NCBI RefSeq assembly: GCF_018873765.1
Contig: NC_057924.1
Coordinates: forward strand, 5,208,001-5,272,000
Length of the DNA stretch: 64,000 nt
Origin: Telopea speciosissima
Taxonomy: Eukaryota > Streptophyta > Magnoliopsida > Proteales > Proteaceae
Direction: 5' to 3'
Position numbers and translations under genes: made by a program. This document shows, one piece after another, positions 45,233 through 55,220 of this stretch. Position 1 is the stretch's first letter. Each line of letters opens with the position of its first letter. A model generated the notes under the pieces. It was not told the origin of the DNA. It saw only the letters and a program-made list of their open reading frames with translations, and made no database searches.

Positions 45233-46415
45233 TTAACACTCTTAATTAGTTGGGTCACTAAATTCATTTTCTTGATATCAAAATTGTATCGAATCTTATT
45301 ATGTTTGGTATAATTTTAGATGGTTTACACTCTTAGTGGGTCCCATGGGTCCCATGTCTGGGCCTTCAGTGAGTATTCGAGTCTATTTCGGGTTGAGCTC
45401 GTCTCCAAGGAGCCCAATATGCCCAGGGAGCATTTAGCTGTTGGACTGTGTTGCACATATACCTAGACGTGCACCAAGAGATGTACTACATAACCCCACC
45501 CTTGAATGTCCCCTCGGCGTGCTCTGGGCGCTAGCTCTCTGGAGAGTAGTCGAATCCGCCTATTTCATGTAGGAGGAACCCAATGTGTTTTTATAATAAA
45601 TAAAAAAGAAAAACTTAGCATCCCTCAGTGGGATTTTATCGCCGCTTCGCTAAAATCCCAAATTTTTTTTTTTATAATAAACAAAAAAAACAAAAAAACT
45701 TGGCATGCTTCAATGGGATTTTAGCGCCGCCTCACTAAAATAGTAAAATTCCAGTTTGCGATTAGTATAATTTTAATCTTTTGTCCAAAAATAAAAAGAT
45801 TCCTCGGCTGTATCACGCTCTCCAGTTCAATAATACTATCCTTAATTTTAAAAAAATTAAAAACTAGGCCAAGATTTTGAAAAAATAAAAACCAATAGCT
45901 ATTTTTATTTTTTTTTTGGAAATTGGTAACTTTATTTATATTTTTTCAATAGAGGATAGCTTACCAACTAAGCTAGACAGTTGTTGATACCAACAGCTAT
46001 TCTTAGGTTTCTTGACCTGAATTGATCGTATTGAATCAATTTAAACCCTATTCATCGATCTTCCTAATTTTAAAAAAATGAGAATAGAGGGCGTTTTCAT
46101 TTTCGCAACCATGTTCACATGTCAAGTCAAGGCAAGAAATTTGTCAAGTGATAAAATAAAGGTTTAAAAATTCAATAATAAAAATCTAATATTGAAAATA
46201 GCAAAGGAACCAATCAAGCAAATTCAATAAAAAATAAACCTGAATAAAAAAAAATTAGTTGGTAAAAGGAACCAATCATGCAAAGGGTTTTCAATTCAAA
46301 CGATAAAACATAGAATCGTGTGAACTGAAGCGGTCAATGAAAACTCTTCAAACGGTCCAACCTTGAACCCGGTCAATCCCTCAAGGACCTCTCTCTCACA
46401 CACACACACACACAC
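45233..46415. other. Intergenic and upstream region of the 46484 gene
   Basis: Contains a short direct repeat (45590-45665 and 45675-45745: AAATAAAAAAGAAAAACTTAGCAT... with TGGGATTTTATCGCCGC / TGGGATTTTAGCGCCGC). Nearer the gene lies the block shared with the other tandem copies: GAACCAATCATGC (about 46270), TTTTCAATTCAAACG (about 46289), GGTCAA motifs and an AC microsatellite (46396-46416). Confidence 0.5.
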
Positions 46416-46450
46416 ACTCAAAAAGGTATAAATGTGCGAGATGGCTCGCT
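46416..46450 (+). promoter_or_regulatory. Core promoter of the 46484 gene
   Basis: CTCAAAAAGGTATAAATGTG followed by CGAGATGGCTCGC. The TATAAAT box is about 57 bp upstream of the ATG, matching the 41.15 kb promoter nearly base for base. Confidence 0.7.
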
Positions 46451-46483
46451 ACTCTGTTCTAACAACCTCAAAGAGATCTGAAG

Positions 46484-47770
46484 ATGGCATCTTTAAATGC
46501 TTCTTCTTCTTCCACCACTTCTTCTTCTTGTGAGAGAAGAATCATGGCTGTACTCCAAACCCCAAAACTTGAAAGTGTTCGACTGAAGAACTCTACCAGA
46601 AACATGGTGAAGGAATTAACAAGTATGGAAGGCCAATGCACAACCCTTACCAAAAGCAAGTCTACCACCACCACCATGAGAGACGAAGAGGAGTACCCAA
46701 CAATGTCTATACCCACCTCCATCTCTGACCTATACATAATCGCTGATGCCGTGGCCGACAGAGTAGAGATGCACACCAACATCAGAGACCAGAGGGACAA
46801 CTGGAACACCCTCCTCCTCACTTCCATCAACACCCTCACCCTCACCGGCGCAGCCATGGCAGCTATCTCTGCTGCAACAACAACAACAACAACTACAACC
46901 ATTCTCCCTTTGCCGCCTCTCAACCTATCTTCTTCTCTCTTGTTCTCTGCCGCCGCAGGGATGATGCTGGTGATGAACAAGATCCAACCTTCCCAACTCG
47001 CCGAAGAGCAACGTAACGCTGCAAGGCTGTTCAAGCAACTCCATAGAGAGATCCAAACAACACTTGCAATTGGGACGACTCCTACAGCAAGGGATGTGAT
47101 GGATTCCATGAAGAAGGTCTTGGCCCTCGACAGAGCCTACCCTCTTCCCTTAATTGGAACCATGCTCGACAAGTTCCCTGAAACGGTAGAGCCTGCTGTG
47201 TGGTGGCCTTCACCTAATTCACCTAATTCTCCACAAGAGAATGGGAATGATAAGGTAGAGAGGAATGGATGGAGTGAGAAACTGGAGGAGGAGATGAAAC
47301 AGATAGTTGAGGTTTTGAAGAGAAAAGATTGTGCGGAATACATGAGATTGGGGAAATTGGTGTTGAAAATAAACAACATTTTAGCTGTTTCAGGGCCTCT
47401 ACTAGCAGGCATGGCTGCAATTGGCTCTGCCTGTGTGGGGTCAGATCCTTCTGATGGGGGTGTTCTGGCCTTGGCGGTGAGTGTTGTTGCAGGAGCACTA
47501 GCGAGTATAGTTAATACGTTGGAGCATGGAGGGCAAGTTGGAATGGTTTTCGAGATGTACAGGAATTCTGCTGGTTTCTTTAAACTACTTGAGGAATCCA
47601 TTGAAGCTACCTTAGATCAAAAAGATGTGGAGAGGAGAGAAAATGGAGAGTCATTTGAATTGAAGGTGGCTCTGAACTTGGGGAGAAGCTTATCGGAGCT
47701 CAGGGATCTTGCATCTCATGCCTTTTTCTATGATAAGGCCAGTGACGAGTTTGCAAGCAAACTCTTCTGA
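46484..47770 (+). CDS. At4g22030-like protein ('probable F-box' family), copy 3
   Basis: An intact intronless gene of 428 aa with the same block order as copy 2: a Ser/Thr-rich N-terminus (ASSSSTTSSSCERRIMAVLQ), VEMHTNIRDQRDNWNTLLLT (an Arg-Asp where the other copies have Gly-Glu), a Thr run (TTTTTTTTILP) in the loop between the first hydrophobic stretches, MNKIQPSQLAEEQRNAARLF, a Pro/Ser/Asn insert, KLEEEMKQIVEVLKRKD, VSGPLLAGMAAIGSACVGS, FEMYRNSAGFFKLLEESIEA and ASKLF. The Ser/Asn-rich tail near the C-terminus is shorter than in copies 2 and 4. The large frame on the opposite strand (46468-47109) is a shadow. Confidence 0.88.
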   Translation: MASLNASSSSTTSSSCERRIMAVLQTPKLESVRLKNSTRNMVKELTSMEGQCTTLTKSKSTTTTMRDEEEYPTMSIPTSISDLYIIADAVADRVEMHTNIRDQRDNWNTLLLTSINTLTLTGAAMAAISAATTTTTTTTILPLPPLNLSSSLLFSAAAGMMLVMNKIQPSQLAEEQRNAARLFKQLHREIQTTLAIGTTPTARDVMDSMKKVLALDRAYPLPLIGTMLDKFPETVEPAVWWPSPNSPNSPQENGNDKVERNGWSEKLEEEMKQIVEVLKRKDCAEYMRLGKLVLKINNILAVSGPLLAGMAAIGSACVGSDPSDGGVLALAVSVVAGALASIVNTLEHGGQVGMVFEMYRNSAGFFKLLEESIEATLDQKDVERRENGESFELKVALNLGRSLSELRDLASHAFFYDKASDEFASKLF

Positions 47771-48069
47771 GTTCTAATTTATTGTAATTTCTGTTCTTTC
47801 TTTCATCAAGCTCTATGGATCTGCCATTCTCCCCCTTAAAAACCAAAATACTCTGTTCTCATTGTCCAATTAAATCACAAAAAAAAAAAAAAAAAAAAAC
47901 AATTCTAACACCAACGAAAATCTTGATGAACAGCATTTCTGCATCCATGTATCAAAAATATATTTAATTTTAAGAATTCCAATTTGGACAGTTATGAATC
48001 ATGATGCCCAAGTGGGGGACGTAATGCTCAAGATTCTTATGATTCTGTCAAAACTCTACAATGAAATAG
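47771..48069. other. 3' flank of the 46484 gene
   Basis: 3' UTR and spacer with a 21-base A run at about 47879-47899. The text ATCAAGCTCTATGGATCTGCC recurs after the other tandem genes. Confidence 0.45.
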
Positions 48070-49137
48070 TTTGAGCAAATTACAGGTACCACCTCTGTAG
48101 TTTGATCCAATTATCAAATAACAACCCCCATTAATGTAGTTTTACACTTTTACCCTTACATTACATGACCCTAACCCCATCTCCTCAACATTCTATCGTT
48201 CCAACTTCATCTTCCCCCATCTAAACTCTTTCCTCTCCTCTCCGGCAATTCGGCGATCTGCGAGGAGCTTCACTCTCCTATCCGGCGATAGCACTGTTCA
48301 CCCACTGAAATGGCCGGATACATGATGGAGTGCATGGACGGGTTCCCTGAATAAACAGTAACAATTGCCAAAGGTGGGTTTTAGCTTTATCCTTCCATCA
48401 TCGAACCCATTTTAGAAACTTTTTTCGAATCCTTTATATGAAAGAGCGCATTGCAGGGGACCTATGTCATTTCCATCAAAATCGATGTGTACTGTAATCA
48501 ATTTCCATAGCCAAAAAAGCTAGAAAGGAAATACACTGGAGAAAGGCTAGAACTTAGGTTTTGGTTGGTGTACGTCTTGTTAATTATCTTACTAGGCCAA
48601 GGAAATGGAACAAGATACATCCAAATTTATTGAACTGTATCCAACTGATCCAAGGAAACAGAACGAGTTGCATCCAGATTTAAAAAGTTTTACTACAATC
48701 CATTACATACATCATCACTACGGTCTGCAGGGACTGCAATTGAATTGCAACAACCATGCGTTTTCATCAAATAAAATTTTGCAGGGCCTTAGGGGTTGCA
48801 ACCTAGCAAGAGGAGGAAGACGAAGAAGAAGAAGAAAGGGGTTGCAGTTGGAGTTTATAATGGTGGAACCGACAATAGGAGTGGAGGCAGGGATGGGAGA
48901 TGGGACCGACAGTAGGGGTGGAGGCAGACTTGCAGCATATGGGTTGCAGGAGGAGGAATTGAAGAAGAGAGACCAAGAAAGGAAGAAAGAAGGGGCAAAA
49001 CAGTCTTTTACATATAAAAACTAACACTTCACTAACACTGTTTAGCTTCATGAGTATAGATGTAATTGTCCAAACAATGGGGGTTACTTGTAATTGGATC
49101 AAACAATAGGGGTGGTATATGTAATTTGCTCAAATAG
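48070..49137. mobile_element. Non-autonomous TIR element (about 1.07 kb)
   Basis: Left GAGCAAATTACAGGTACCACCTCTGTAGTTTGATCCAATTA; the right end reversed reads GAGCAAATTACATATACCACCCCTATTGTTTGATCCAATTA. That gives a TIR of about 60 bp extending into AACCCCCATT text. The interior has a frame (48605-49024, starting MEQDTSKFIELYPTD) of unconvincing composition and no transposase domain. Confidence 0.8.
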
Positions 49138-49184
49138 CTTTTATGTCCAAATAGAACTGTCAATCACCTTGAGGTTACTAAACC

Positions 49185-49389
49185 TAAATAAAAATCCTCT
49201 GCAGTGCATTGCGGTGTGGCCTTGCGAGCTCGACACGTGGACGTGGCCACATTCAACAATGCCAAGCTTGAGAAGGAAAAAAAAAAAAGAGGAAATGCAA
49301 TCAAGCTCATACCGTTGGATGTCGCTAGGTCCACGTATCAAGCTTGCAAAGTTGCACCGCGGTGCATTGCATAGGATTTTTTTTCTTCC
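49185..49389. repeat. Fold-back element FB-14, 9-bp target duplication
   Basis: TACTAAACC occurs at 49176-49184 and 49390-49398. The left arm AATCCTCTGCAGTGCATTGCGGTG mirrors CACCGCGGTGCATTGCATAGGATT. Inner GCGAGCTCGACACGTGGACG mirrors TAGGTCCACGTATCAAGCTTGC. Paralogous spacers at 43.23 and 54.75 kb read across the site without the element (see findings). Confidence 0.88.
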
Positions 49390-49689
49390 TACTAAACCCA
49401 TTGAAAATTCTTAAATCTCGCTTTTAGTGAGGTTAACAAAACTCATAAGTAAAAAAAAAAAAACCTCTGTCTCTCTCGTTTAATGATTTTGACGTCATTG
49501 CAATTGAATACCCAGTAATGAGAATGAGATGGATCATGCATGTGAACACATTTGTTTCTTTCTAAACCAAGGTCAAGCTGTATTGAGTTTGAGCCAAATC
49601 TCGACGGTGTGATCATGGACATTAGTCTAAATATCAGGCATCATTTTTATGTCTAATTTCTTCTATTATTTTTTTATTTTTTTATATTT

Positions 49690-49832
49690 TAGAAGGTCGT
49701 GCTTGTTGTGTTGGTCAAGTGCTCATTTACTGAACGCTTGATCATGAGTTCAAGTCCTGAAAACAGCTTCTCTGAAAACAGGGATAAGGCTACGTACATT
49801 CGACCTTCCCCAGTGACACGACCTTTTTTTTG
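49690..49832 (+). repeat. Au-like SINE
   Basis: GTTGGTCAAGTGCTC, then GAGTTCAAGTCCTGAAAACAGC, then ACAGGGATAAGGCTACGTAC and ATTCGACCTTCCCCAG: the box-B region and characteristic 3' body of the plant Au SINE, followed by a T run. It is absent from the equivalent point of the spacer copy at 55.98 kb, so it inserted after the spacer duplication. Confidence 0.8.
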
Positions 49833-50470
49833 GGTTTTTTTAATCTAAAAGTGATCCATGAGACTTTAAGAGAGAATCAAACCCATGACCTACGTAAAGA
49901 TTTCACTCTACCTATCGGGCACCAACCAACTACACCAACAGTTTGTCTTCTCCTCTATTGTTTTGCATGTCAATCTATTATTCCTTGACACGTTGGAAAA
50001 TGTTTTAGTAGTTGGTCTGGTCAAAAGACTCAAAATGAGAATTTTTTATGTGAATGCATTCATATCACTTTTAACAAACAAAATAATTTAAGAGTGAGGG
50101 TTTATTTATTTATTTTGTAAGGAGAGTGAGGATTTAATGCATCGCCAAAGTGAAATTTGGGGGCAAAATTAAGGGTGGATTATGAATTGTATAATTGTGG
50201 GTTTTATGGAGGAGAGAGTGTGGTGGGGTCAGGATCCGCACTCTGCTTACTGCAGATCCTTTTCTCATAATTTAGACTTTAAGGTTGTAGTTGGGAGAGG
50301 GTTCTTGAACGAGGGCATCATTGTTGGAAAACTAGATTTTATTTTTTCAACCCAACTTATTTTTTAGAAAATCTGGTGACTCGACCTAATCAATGTAAAA
50401 CTTATTTTTTAAATGCAATAAAAAAGTACAAGAAATATGTCATTATTAGTTATTACATACACACACAGGT

Positions 50471-50549
50471 CAATCAATGGCTTGCCTTGGAAGGCAAGAT
50501 GACTATATATATATAAATATAAATATATAACTATATATAACTATATTAA

Positions 50550-50639
<90 letters not shown>

Positions 50640-50680
50640 ATTGATCAATCCATGGCTTGCCTTGGAAGGAAAGATGATTA
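50471..50680. repeat. AT/GA compound microsatellite flanked by a 30-bp direct repeat
   Basis: (TA)n and (GA)n from about 50499 to 50636. On each side lies GGCTTGCCTTGGAAGG with neighbouring bases (50478 and 50653). The paralogous spacer has a single copy of that phrase (56651) and only a short GAGAGAGAG run. Confidence 0.85.
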
Positions 50681-51480
50681 TTCATCAACTATCTAACTTA
50701 ATGGGAGTTTTTCTATCACTAAAAAGGACGATATTTCTTGTAGAGGGTGTGCATGGATATGCATGGAGGTATTTAATTGAATTTGAGTTTGAAAATTAGA
50801 CACATTGACAATCTAGACCATTTCTTTTACATCCAATAATTGTAGTTCCCACATCATCTGTCTATTTGGCACTAGACCAGTTCTTTTATATCCAATCTTT
50901 GTAATTCCCACATCATTTGTCCATTCGGCATGTTGAGGTTCTCAACACTAGACCTTCTAAATGATTTTTTTTTGTTTTCCTTTAAACAAACATTACCAAA
51001 TTAATTGAAAACAATAAAGTGGTTTTGTTAGTAAAAACTGTGTTACTAACACAAAACATTTATTTGAACCCTTGATTGAATTTTGTAGAATTTTGGGCTG
51101 GTTGACTCACTCATACTCATATTACTACGTTCAAGCTCCACTAGATTTAGAAGACAAACCCTTCTTTTACCTCCGAAAAATACACACATTGGGTAGTTTT
51201 TGGTTAGTAAACACTACTTAGACTCTTCCTTAGGCACATATGTTTGGTTCTGTTTCAAATCAGACCGGATGGGTCTGTTGGATCTTTAGGGGCAGTTTTG
51301 TATTTTTTGGGTTTAGGGTTTTCTTTTAAAGAATTGTTATCTCTTTGAGAGAGTTAGAGGGTTTGTAATTTTGCTTCAGAGAAGTAGTGAAATCGTTCTA
51401 TCGCTCGACCGTGAATGTAGCCTTCTTACTTGGAGGTGAACCACGTAAATTTTGTCTCGTGCACGTGTGCTTTCTCTTTC

Positions 51481-51605
51481 ATATCGTGCTCTATGGATCA
51501 TGGACCAAAGTATATTAAAACTTTGGGTCTATTATCTATCCACATTCGAGGTTGGATCAGGTTACAATTCGCATACATCAGATCCCGCACAGATGGAATC
51601 TACTC
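51481..51605. other. Boundary of the spacer duplication
   Basis: Similarity to the 57.4 kb region ends near 51480 (CGTGTGTGCTTTCTCTTTC in both). Unique sequence follows. Confidence 0.4.
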
Positions 51606-51800
51606 ATGGATTATTATCCTCTCCAATTCCTAAAATGTGGCAGTGTTAGGTGGAGATGTTGACACCTGGCAGCTACCGCTTCTAATGGTCCAAGCTCATT
51701 ATTGATATGGATGGTTGGATGCAGCAACTGCTAGGTGTCAACATCTTCACCTAGCATTATTGCACTGCCACACAGTAAGAAATTGGAGAGGATAATTTTC
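51606..51800. repeat. Fold-back element FB-15
   Basis: ATTATCCTCTCCAATTCCTA at the left and AGAAATTGGAGAGGATAATTTTCC at the right. Inner AATGTGGCAGTG...AGGTGGAGATGTTGACACC mirrors GGTGTCAACATCTTCACCTAGC...CACTGCCACA. Outer motif ATTATCCTCTCC matches the family; the stem is unrelated to the other copies. No clear target duplication. Confidence 0.8.
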
Positions 51801-52320
51801 CATCCAGTCACTCTCTTAGTTTCTATCTATACAGTTTCTGACGTATAAGAATAATTCTCATACGAGAACCTGAACCATTCTCGTCCAAGTTCTGGAAAAA
51901 TAATGCTCACTAGACAAGACTTTTGTAATCTTCCTCTAGGGACTGTGTTGCGTGGATTCATGAATAAACGAACCTAGTAAAAACGTAAGCCCTTCGGCCA
52001 ATCCAAACCATCACTTTAAGCGTGTAAGAAATAGTAAAACCAAGAATCTTTCTAGTCATATTTTGTCATGGGAAAAGTTTTCCTTTTACCAGGCCACTTC
52101 GGAATCTCTTTAACCATCATTGTCCTCTCGCTTAAGCGGCATAGCTTAGGTTTGCAACAAATCCCGTTTAGTTCTAATCCAATGACTGAAAATCATGGAT
52201 TACATAAGGAGACCAACCAATGAATCGAATACGTTTTCAATTCAAAGTTCAAACGATACGAAACGGTCAAATCATGACTCGGTCACTAAAAAGACCAATA
52301 CTAATATACTAGAGCTCTCT
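51801..52320. other. Upstream region of the 52416 gene
   Basis: Ends with the block shared by the tandem genes: ACCAACCAATGAATCG (about 52211), GTTTTCAATTCAAAG (about 52231) and GGTCAA / GGTCACT motifs. No other gene. Confidence 0.45.
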
Positions 52321-52360
52321 CAAAACGTATAATATAAATATGGAAGCTAGATGGCTCTTT
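52321..52360 (+). promoter_or_regulatory. Core promoter of the 52416 gene
   Basis: CTCTCAAAACGTATAATATAAATATGG with the same AGATGGCTC phrase downstream. The TATA box region is duplicated (TATAATATAAATA) compared with the other tandem genes and sits about 85 bp upstream of the ATG, not 57. Confidence 0.6.
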
Positions 52361-52415
52361 AGTCTGTATCGTGAATTCGAAATAATAATAAGCATCTCAA
52401 AGAAGAAACTCAAAA

Positions 52416-53702
52416 ATGGCATCTTTACATGCTTCGCCCATCCTCTCTTCTTCTTCTTGCAACAGAAGAATCATGGCTACACTCCAGACCCCGAAACGTG
52501 GAGCGGTTCAACTGAAAAACACTACCAGAAAAATGGTGGAGGGATTATTAAGCATGGCAGGCCAACATAAAACCACCCCTACCAACACTATAAGCGACGG
52601 AAAGGAATCTACATTGTCTACTGCCACCACCATCTCTGAGCTCTATCTAATAGCAGATACGGTGGCTGACAGAGTAGAGATGCACACCAACATCGGAGAG
52701 CAGCGAGACAACTGGAACACACTCCTCCTCACCTCCATCAACACCATCACCCTCACCGCCGCAGCCATGGCTGCTCTCTCTGCTGCAACAACTACAACTT
52801 CCTTTCTCCCTTTCCCACCTCTCAACCTATCTTCCACTCTCTTGTTCTCTGCAGCCGCAGGGATGATGGTGGTGATGAATAAGATCCAACCCTCCCAACT
52901 GGCAGAAGAGCAACGCAACGCTGCAAGGTTGTTCAAGCAACTCCATAAGGAGATCCAAACAACCCTTGCCATTGGGAAGACTCCAACGACAAGGGATGTA
53001 AAGGATGCCATGGAGAAGGTCTTGGCCCTCGATAGGGCCTACCCTCTTCCCTTACTTGGAGTCATGCTCGACAAGTTCCCCGAAACGGTGGAGCCCACTG
53101 TATGGTGGCCTTCACCTAATTCACCACGAGAACAGCATGATCAGCGAAAACGGGTTCTTGGGAATGGGTGGAGTGAGAAACTGGAGGAGGAGATGAGAGA
53201 GATTGTTAGGGTTTTGAAGAGAAAAGATGCTGAGGAATACAAGAGATTGGGGAAGTTGGCGTTGAACATAAATAAAATTCTAGCGATTTCAGGGCCTATA
53301 CTAGCAGGCGTAGCAGCAGTTGGGTCTGCCTTTGCCTTTGTGGGGTCATCTCCTTCTCATCATCACGGCGGGAGTTTGGCGGTGAGTGTTGCTGCGGGAG
53401 CACTAGCGAGTGTAGTGAACACGTTGGAGCATGGAGGGCAAGTTGGAATGGTTTTCGAGATGTATAGGAATTCTGCTGGCTTCTTTAAACTACTTGAGGA
53501 ATCCATTGAAGCCACCTTGAACCAAAAAAATGTGGAGAAGAGAGAAAATGGAGAATCCTTTGAATTGAAGGTCGCTCTGAGCTTGGGGAGAAGCTTATCG
53601 GAGCTCAGAGATCTTGCATCTTATGGTAGCAATAGTAGTAGTAGTAATAATAGTAGAGATGAAGAAGAGGTCAGCGACGAGTTTGCAAGCAAACTCTTCT
53701 GA
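52416..53702 (+). CDS. At4g22030-like protein ('probable F-box' family), copy 4
   Basis: An intact intronless gene of 428 aa, closest to copy 2: long identical stretches such as FEMYRNSAGFFKLLEESIEA and DRAYPLPLLGVMLDKFPE, and the same HHHGG loop. N-terminus ASPILSSSSCNRRIMATLQT; then VEMHTNIGEQRDNWNTLLLT, hydrophobic stretches, MNKIQPSQLAEEQRNAARLF, a shorter Pro/Ser insert than copy 2, KLEEEMREIVRVLKRKD, ISGPILAGVAAVGSAFAFVG with a two-residue Ala-Phe repeat, and a Ser/Asn tract (GSNSSSSNNSRDEEE) before ASKLF. The Ser/Asn tract comes from an AGTAGTAGT/AATAAT trinucleotide run and differs in length between copies. No F-box motif. Confidence 0.88.
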   Translation: MASLHASPILSSSSCNRRIMATLQTPKRGAVQLKNTTRKMVEGLLSMAGQHKTTPTNTISDGKESTLSTATTISELYLIADTVADRVEMHTNIGEQRDNWNTLLLTSINTITLTAAAMAALSAATTTTSFLPFPPLNLSSTLLFSAAAGMMVVMNKIQPSQLAEEQRNAARLFKQLHKEIQTTLAIGKTPTTRDVKDAMEKVLALDRAYPLPLLGVMLDKFPETVEPTVWWPSPNSPREQHDQRKRVLGNGWSEKLEEEMREIVRVLKRKDAEEYKRLGKLALNINKILAISGPILAGVAAVGSAFAFVGSSPSHHHGGSLAVSVAAGALASVVNTLEHGGQVGMVFEMYRNSAGFFKLLEESIEATLNQKNVEKRENGESFELKVALSLGRSLSELRDLASYGSNSSSSNNSRDEEEVSDEFASKLF

Positions 53703-54329
53703 GTTCTAATTTCTCATCTTCAACTGTTCCTAATTCTATTCTTTATTCTTTTCTGTATTTAGCTAATTAGCTAATTAACTAACATCTAATGATCAAATTG
53801 TAATTTCTGATCTTTCATTCATTCATTCATAAATTCGAGCTATTTGGATCGGCCATTACTTCTCCCCCTTAAATTAAAACCAAAATGCTCTTCCCTATCT
53901 GTCCAATTATTAAATTTCAGAAAACAAAATTTTAACATCAACGAGAATTTTGATGAGCAGCATTAATTACTGTCGCCAATCAATTGTTTAAAAAATAAGT
54001 AATTTTAATCCATCCTTATTTAGACGCAGTCATGCATGAATCATGGTGCCGAAGTGGCGGTCAAAAATTGGCTGCTGCAGTGCTGCCCGGGTTGCAGCTA
54101 TGTTCCGGGTGCCCCAATTGTTGGCCCTGATTTAGAATCCAGAAATGTATTATGAAACTAAAACCTAAGAGGGTATTTGTGAACCTAGAGGGAAAAGTAA
54201 TTATTCCAAGTTTGTGCCTACGATCCAGCAGGAGCATGGTTGCAGTCAGATTTTTTTCCGTGCCTGTGGAGGTCGTATTTCTCAAGATTTGGATCCTTTG
54301 CGGCCTGGCAGTTTTGGATCCTTTGTGGC
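53703..54329. other. 3' flank of the 52416 gene
   Basis: 3' UTR and spacer resembling those after the other copies (TGAGTTCTAATTTCTCATCTTC; TCATTCATTCATTCAT run at about 53815). No gene. Confidence 0.45.
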
Positions 54330-54563
54330 CTAGGGTTGAGCGGCCATCGTACTACGCTCAATTCACAGGCCGTCATGTGGATTTGATGCAAGTCCAATGG
54401 TTAGTAGATGGCAACCTGGTATTTTTTAATTTTGAACGTAAGCTAGGAATTTTTTAATTTTGAATGGTAATTTTGAATTTTGAATCGATCTTATCTATAC
54501 ACTATTGGATTTGCATCAAATCCATGTGGCAACCTGTGAGTTGAGCACAACACTATGGTCGCA
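54330..54563. repeat. Fold-back element FB-16
   Basis: CGCTCAATTCACAGGCCGTCATGTGGATTTGATGCAAGTCCAATGG mirrors CCACTATTGGATTTGCATCAAATCCATGTGGCAACCTGTGAGTTGAGC in reverse orientation, a stem of about 50 bp with few mismatches. The loop is AT-rich. Resembles the inner stem of the 49185 and 37410 elements. Confidence 0.75.
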
Positions 54564-54722
54564 AATAATCGGATCCGGATCCTCTATTTTCGAACTGCCC
54601 CTACTGCCGTGCGTCCCAAACACAGCAAGGTGGCAAAGACGGCCTTACCCCGCTCGGGCAGGGGTAGGGTGGTCTTTTTGCCGCTACGCTGTGTCTAGCA
54701 TGGCAAATAATCCAAATCCTGC
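54564..54722. repeat. Fold-back element FB-17, directly abutting FB-16
   Basis: CGGATCCGGATCC at the left and CATGGCAAATAATCCAAATCC at the right. Inner CAAACACAGCAAGGTGGCAAAGACGGCCTTACCCC faces GGGGTAGGGTGGTCTTTTTGCCGCTACGCTGTGTC, the same tip design as FB-8. Confidence 0.75.
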
Positions 54723-55142
54723 TCAAGGTTCTTATGACGCAGTCACCCTGCGAGGTTGGTAAAACCATTGGAAAAATCTTTTGGTGTTTGTTTATGTTAC
54801 GAGGTTGGTAAAACTTATGGGTCTCGCTTTCTTCTCTCTCTGGGTTTAACTCTTTGGACGTAGCATGCCGTAATTGGAAACCCTGCTCATTATCCAAATT
54901 AAAAACAAACCTCGTATTGCGTTAATAGTTTTCAATTTCTATCTCATAGAAAACCATTTTTTGCTTTGTGTAGCCCAATTCCATGTTGGGTGGTGGAAAT
55001 TCTGCTTTCTATATGAACATCGCAGGCAATGCAACCATATACAATACATAAAAGTGTATACGTACTCCTACAGAATTATGTACAGTACACAAAAATGTAT
55101 CTGCAGAAATAATGAACACATGAAATAAAGCAAGCACGTATA
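54723..55142. other. Spacer with another diverged copy of the repeat edge
   Basis: AGGTTGGTAAAACCATTGGAAAAATC at 54752-54777 is an unoccupied counterpart of the FB-14 insertion site. No gene is recognised. Confidence 0.45.
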
Positions 55143-55220
55143 GGGGAGTCAATCGATCGGTCCGGTCCGGTTTTCTTCAGGCCTAATCGGTCCCCCAGTT
55201 GCCCACTACTTCAGGATGTC
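55143..55220. repeat. hAT-like 'ggggagtcaatcggtccggtcc' repeat end
   Basis: GGGGAGTCAATCGATCGGTCCGGTCCGG, the same style of terminus as 544, 28105 and 29392. The partner end is not identified; related GGTCGATC text continues to about 55300. Confidence 0.4.

Larger units (their letters stand above)
49399..51480. repeat. Spacer duplication, copy between genes 3 and 4
   Basis: Matches 55716-57480 in the same orientation over about 1.8-2.1 kb (for example TTTGACGTCATTGCAA, CCAAATCTCGACGGTGTGATCATGGAC, CGCACTCTGCTTACTGCAGATCC). This copy additionally carries the SINE at 49.69 kb and an expanded microsatellite at 50.5 kb. No gene is inside. Confidence 0.88.

Noticed and set aside
46468-47109. 213-codon frame opposite gene copy 3
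   Set aside because: Fully antisense to a well-supported conserved gene, and similar shadows exist opposite the other copies.
48605-49024. 139-codon frame starting MEQDTSKFIELYPTD
   Set aside because: Lies inside a TIR element, its second half is simple purine-rich sequence, and I recognise no domain.
5875-53702. F-box domain in the four paralogues
   Set aside because: No LPxxLLxxIL-type F-box start can be seen anywhere in the proteins; the family name appears to be inherited annotation.
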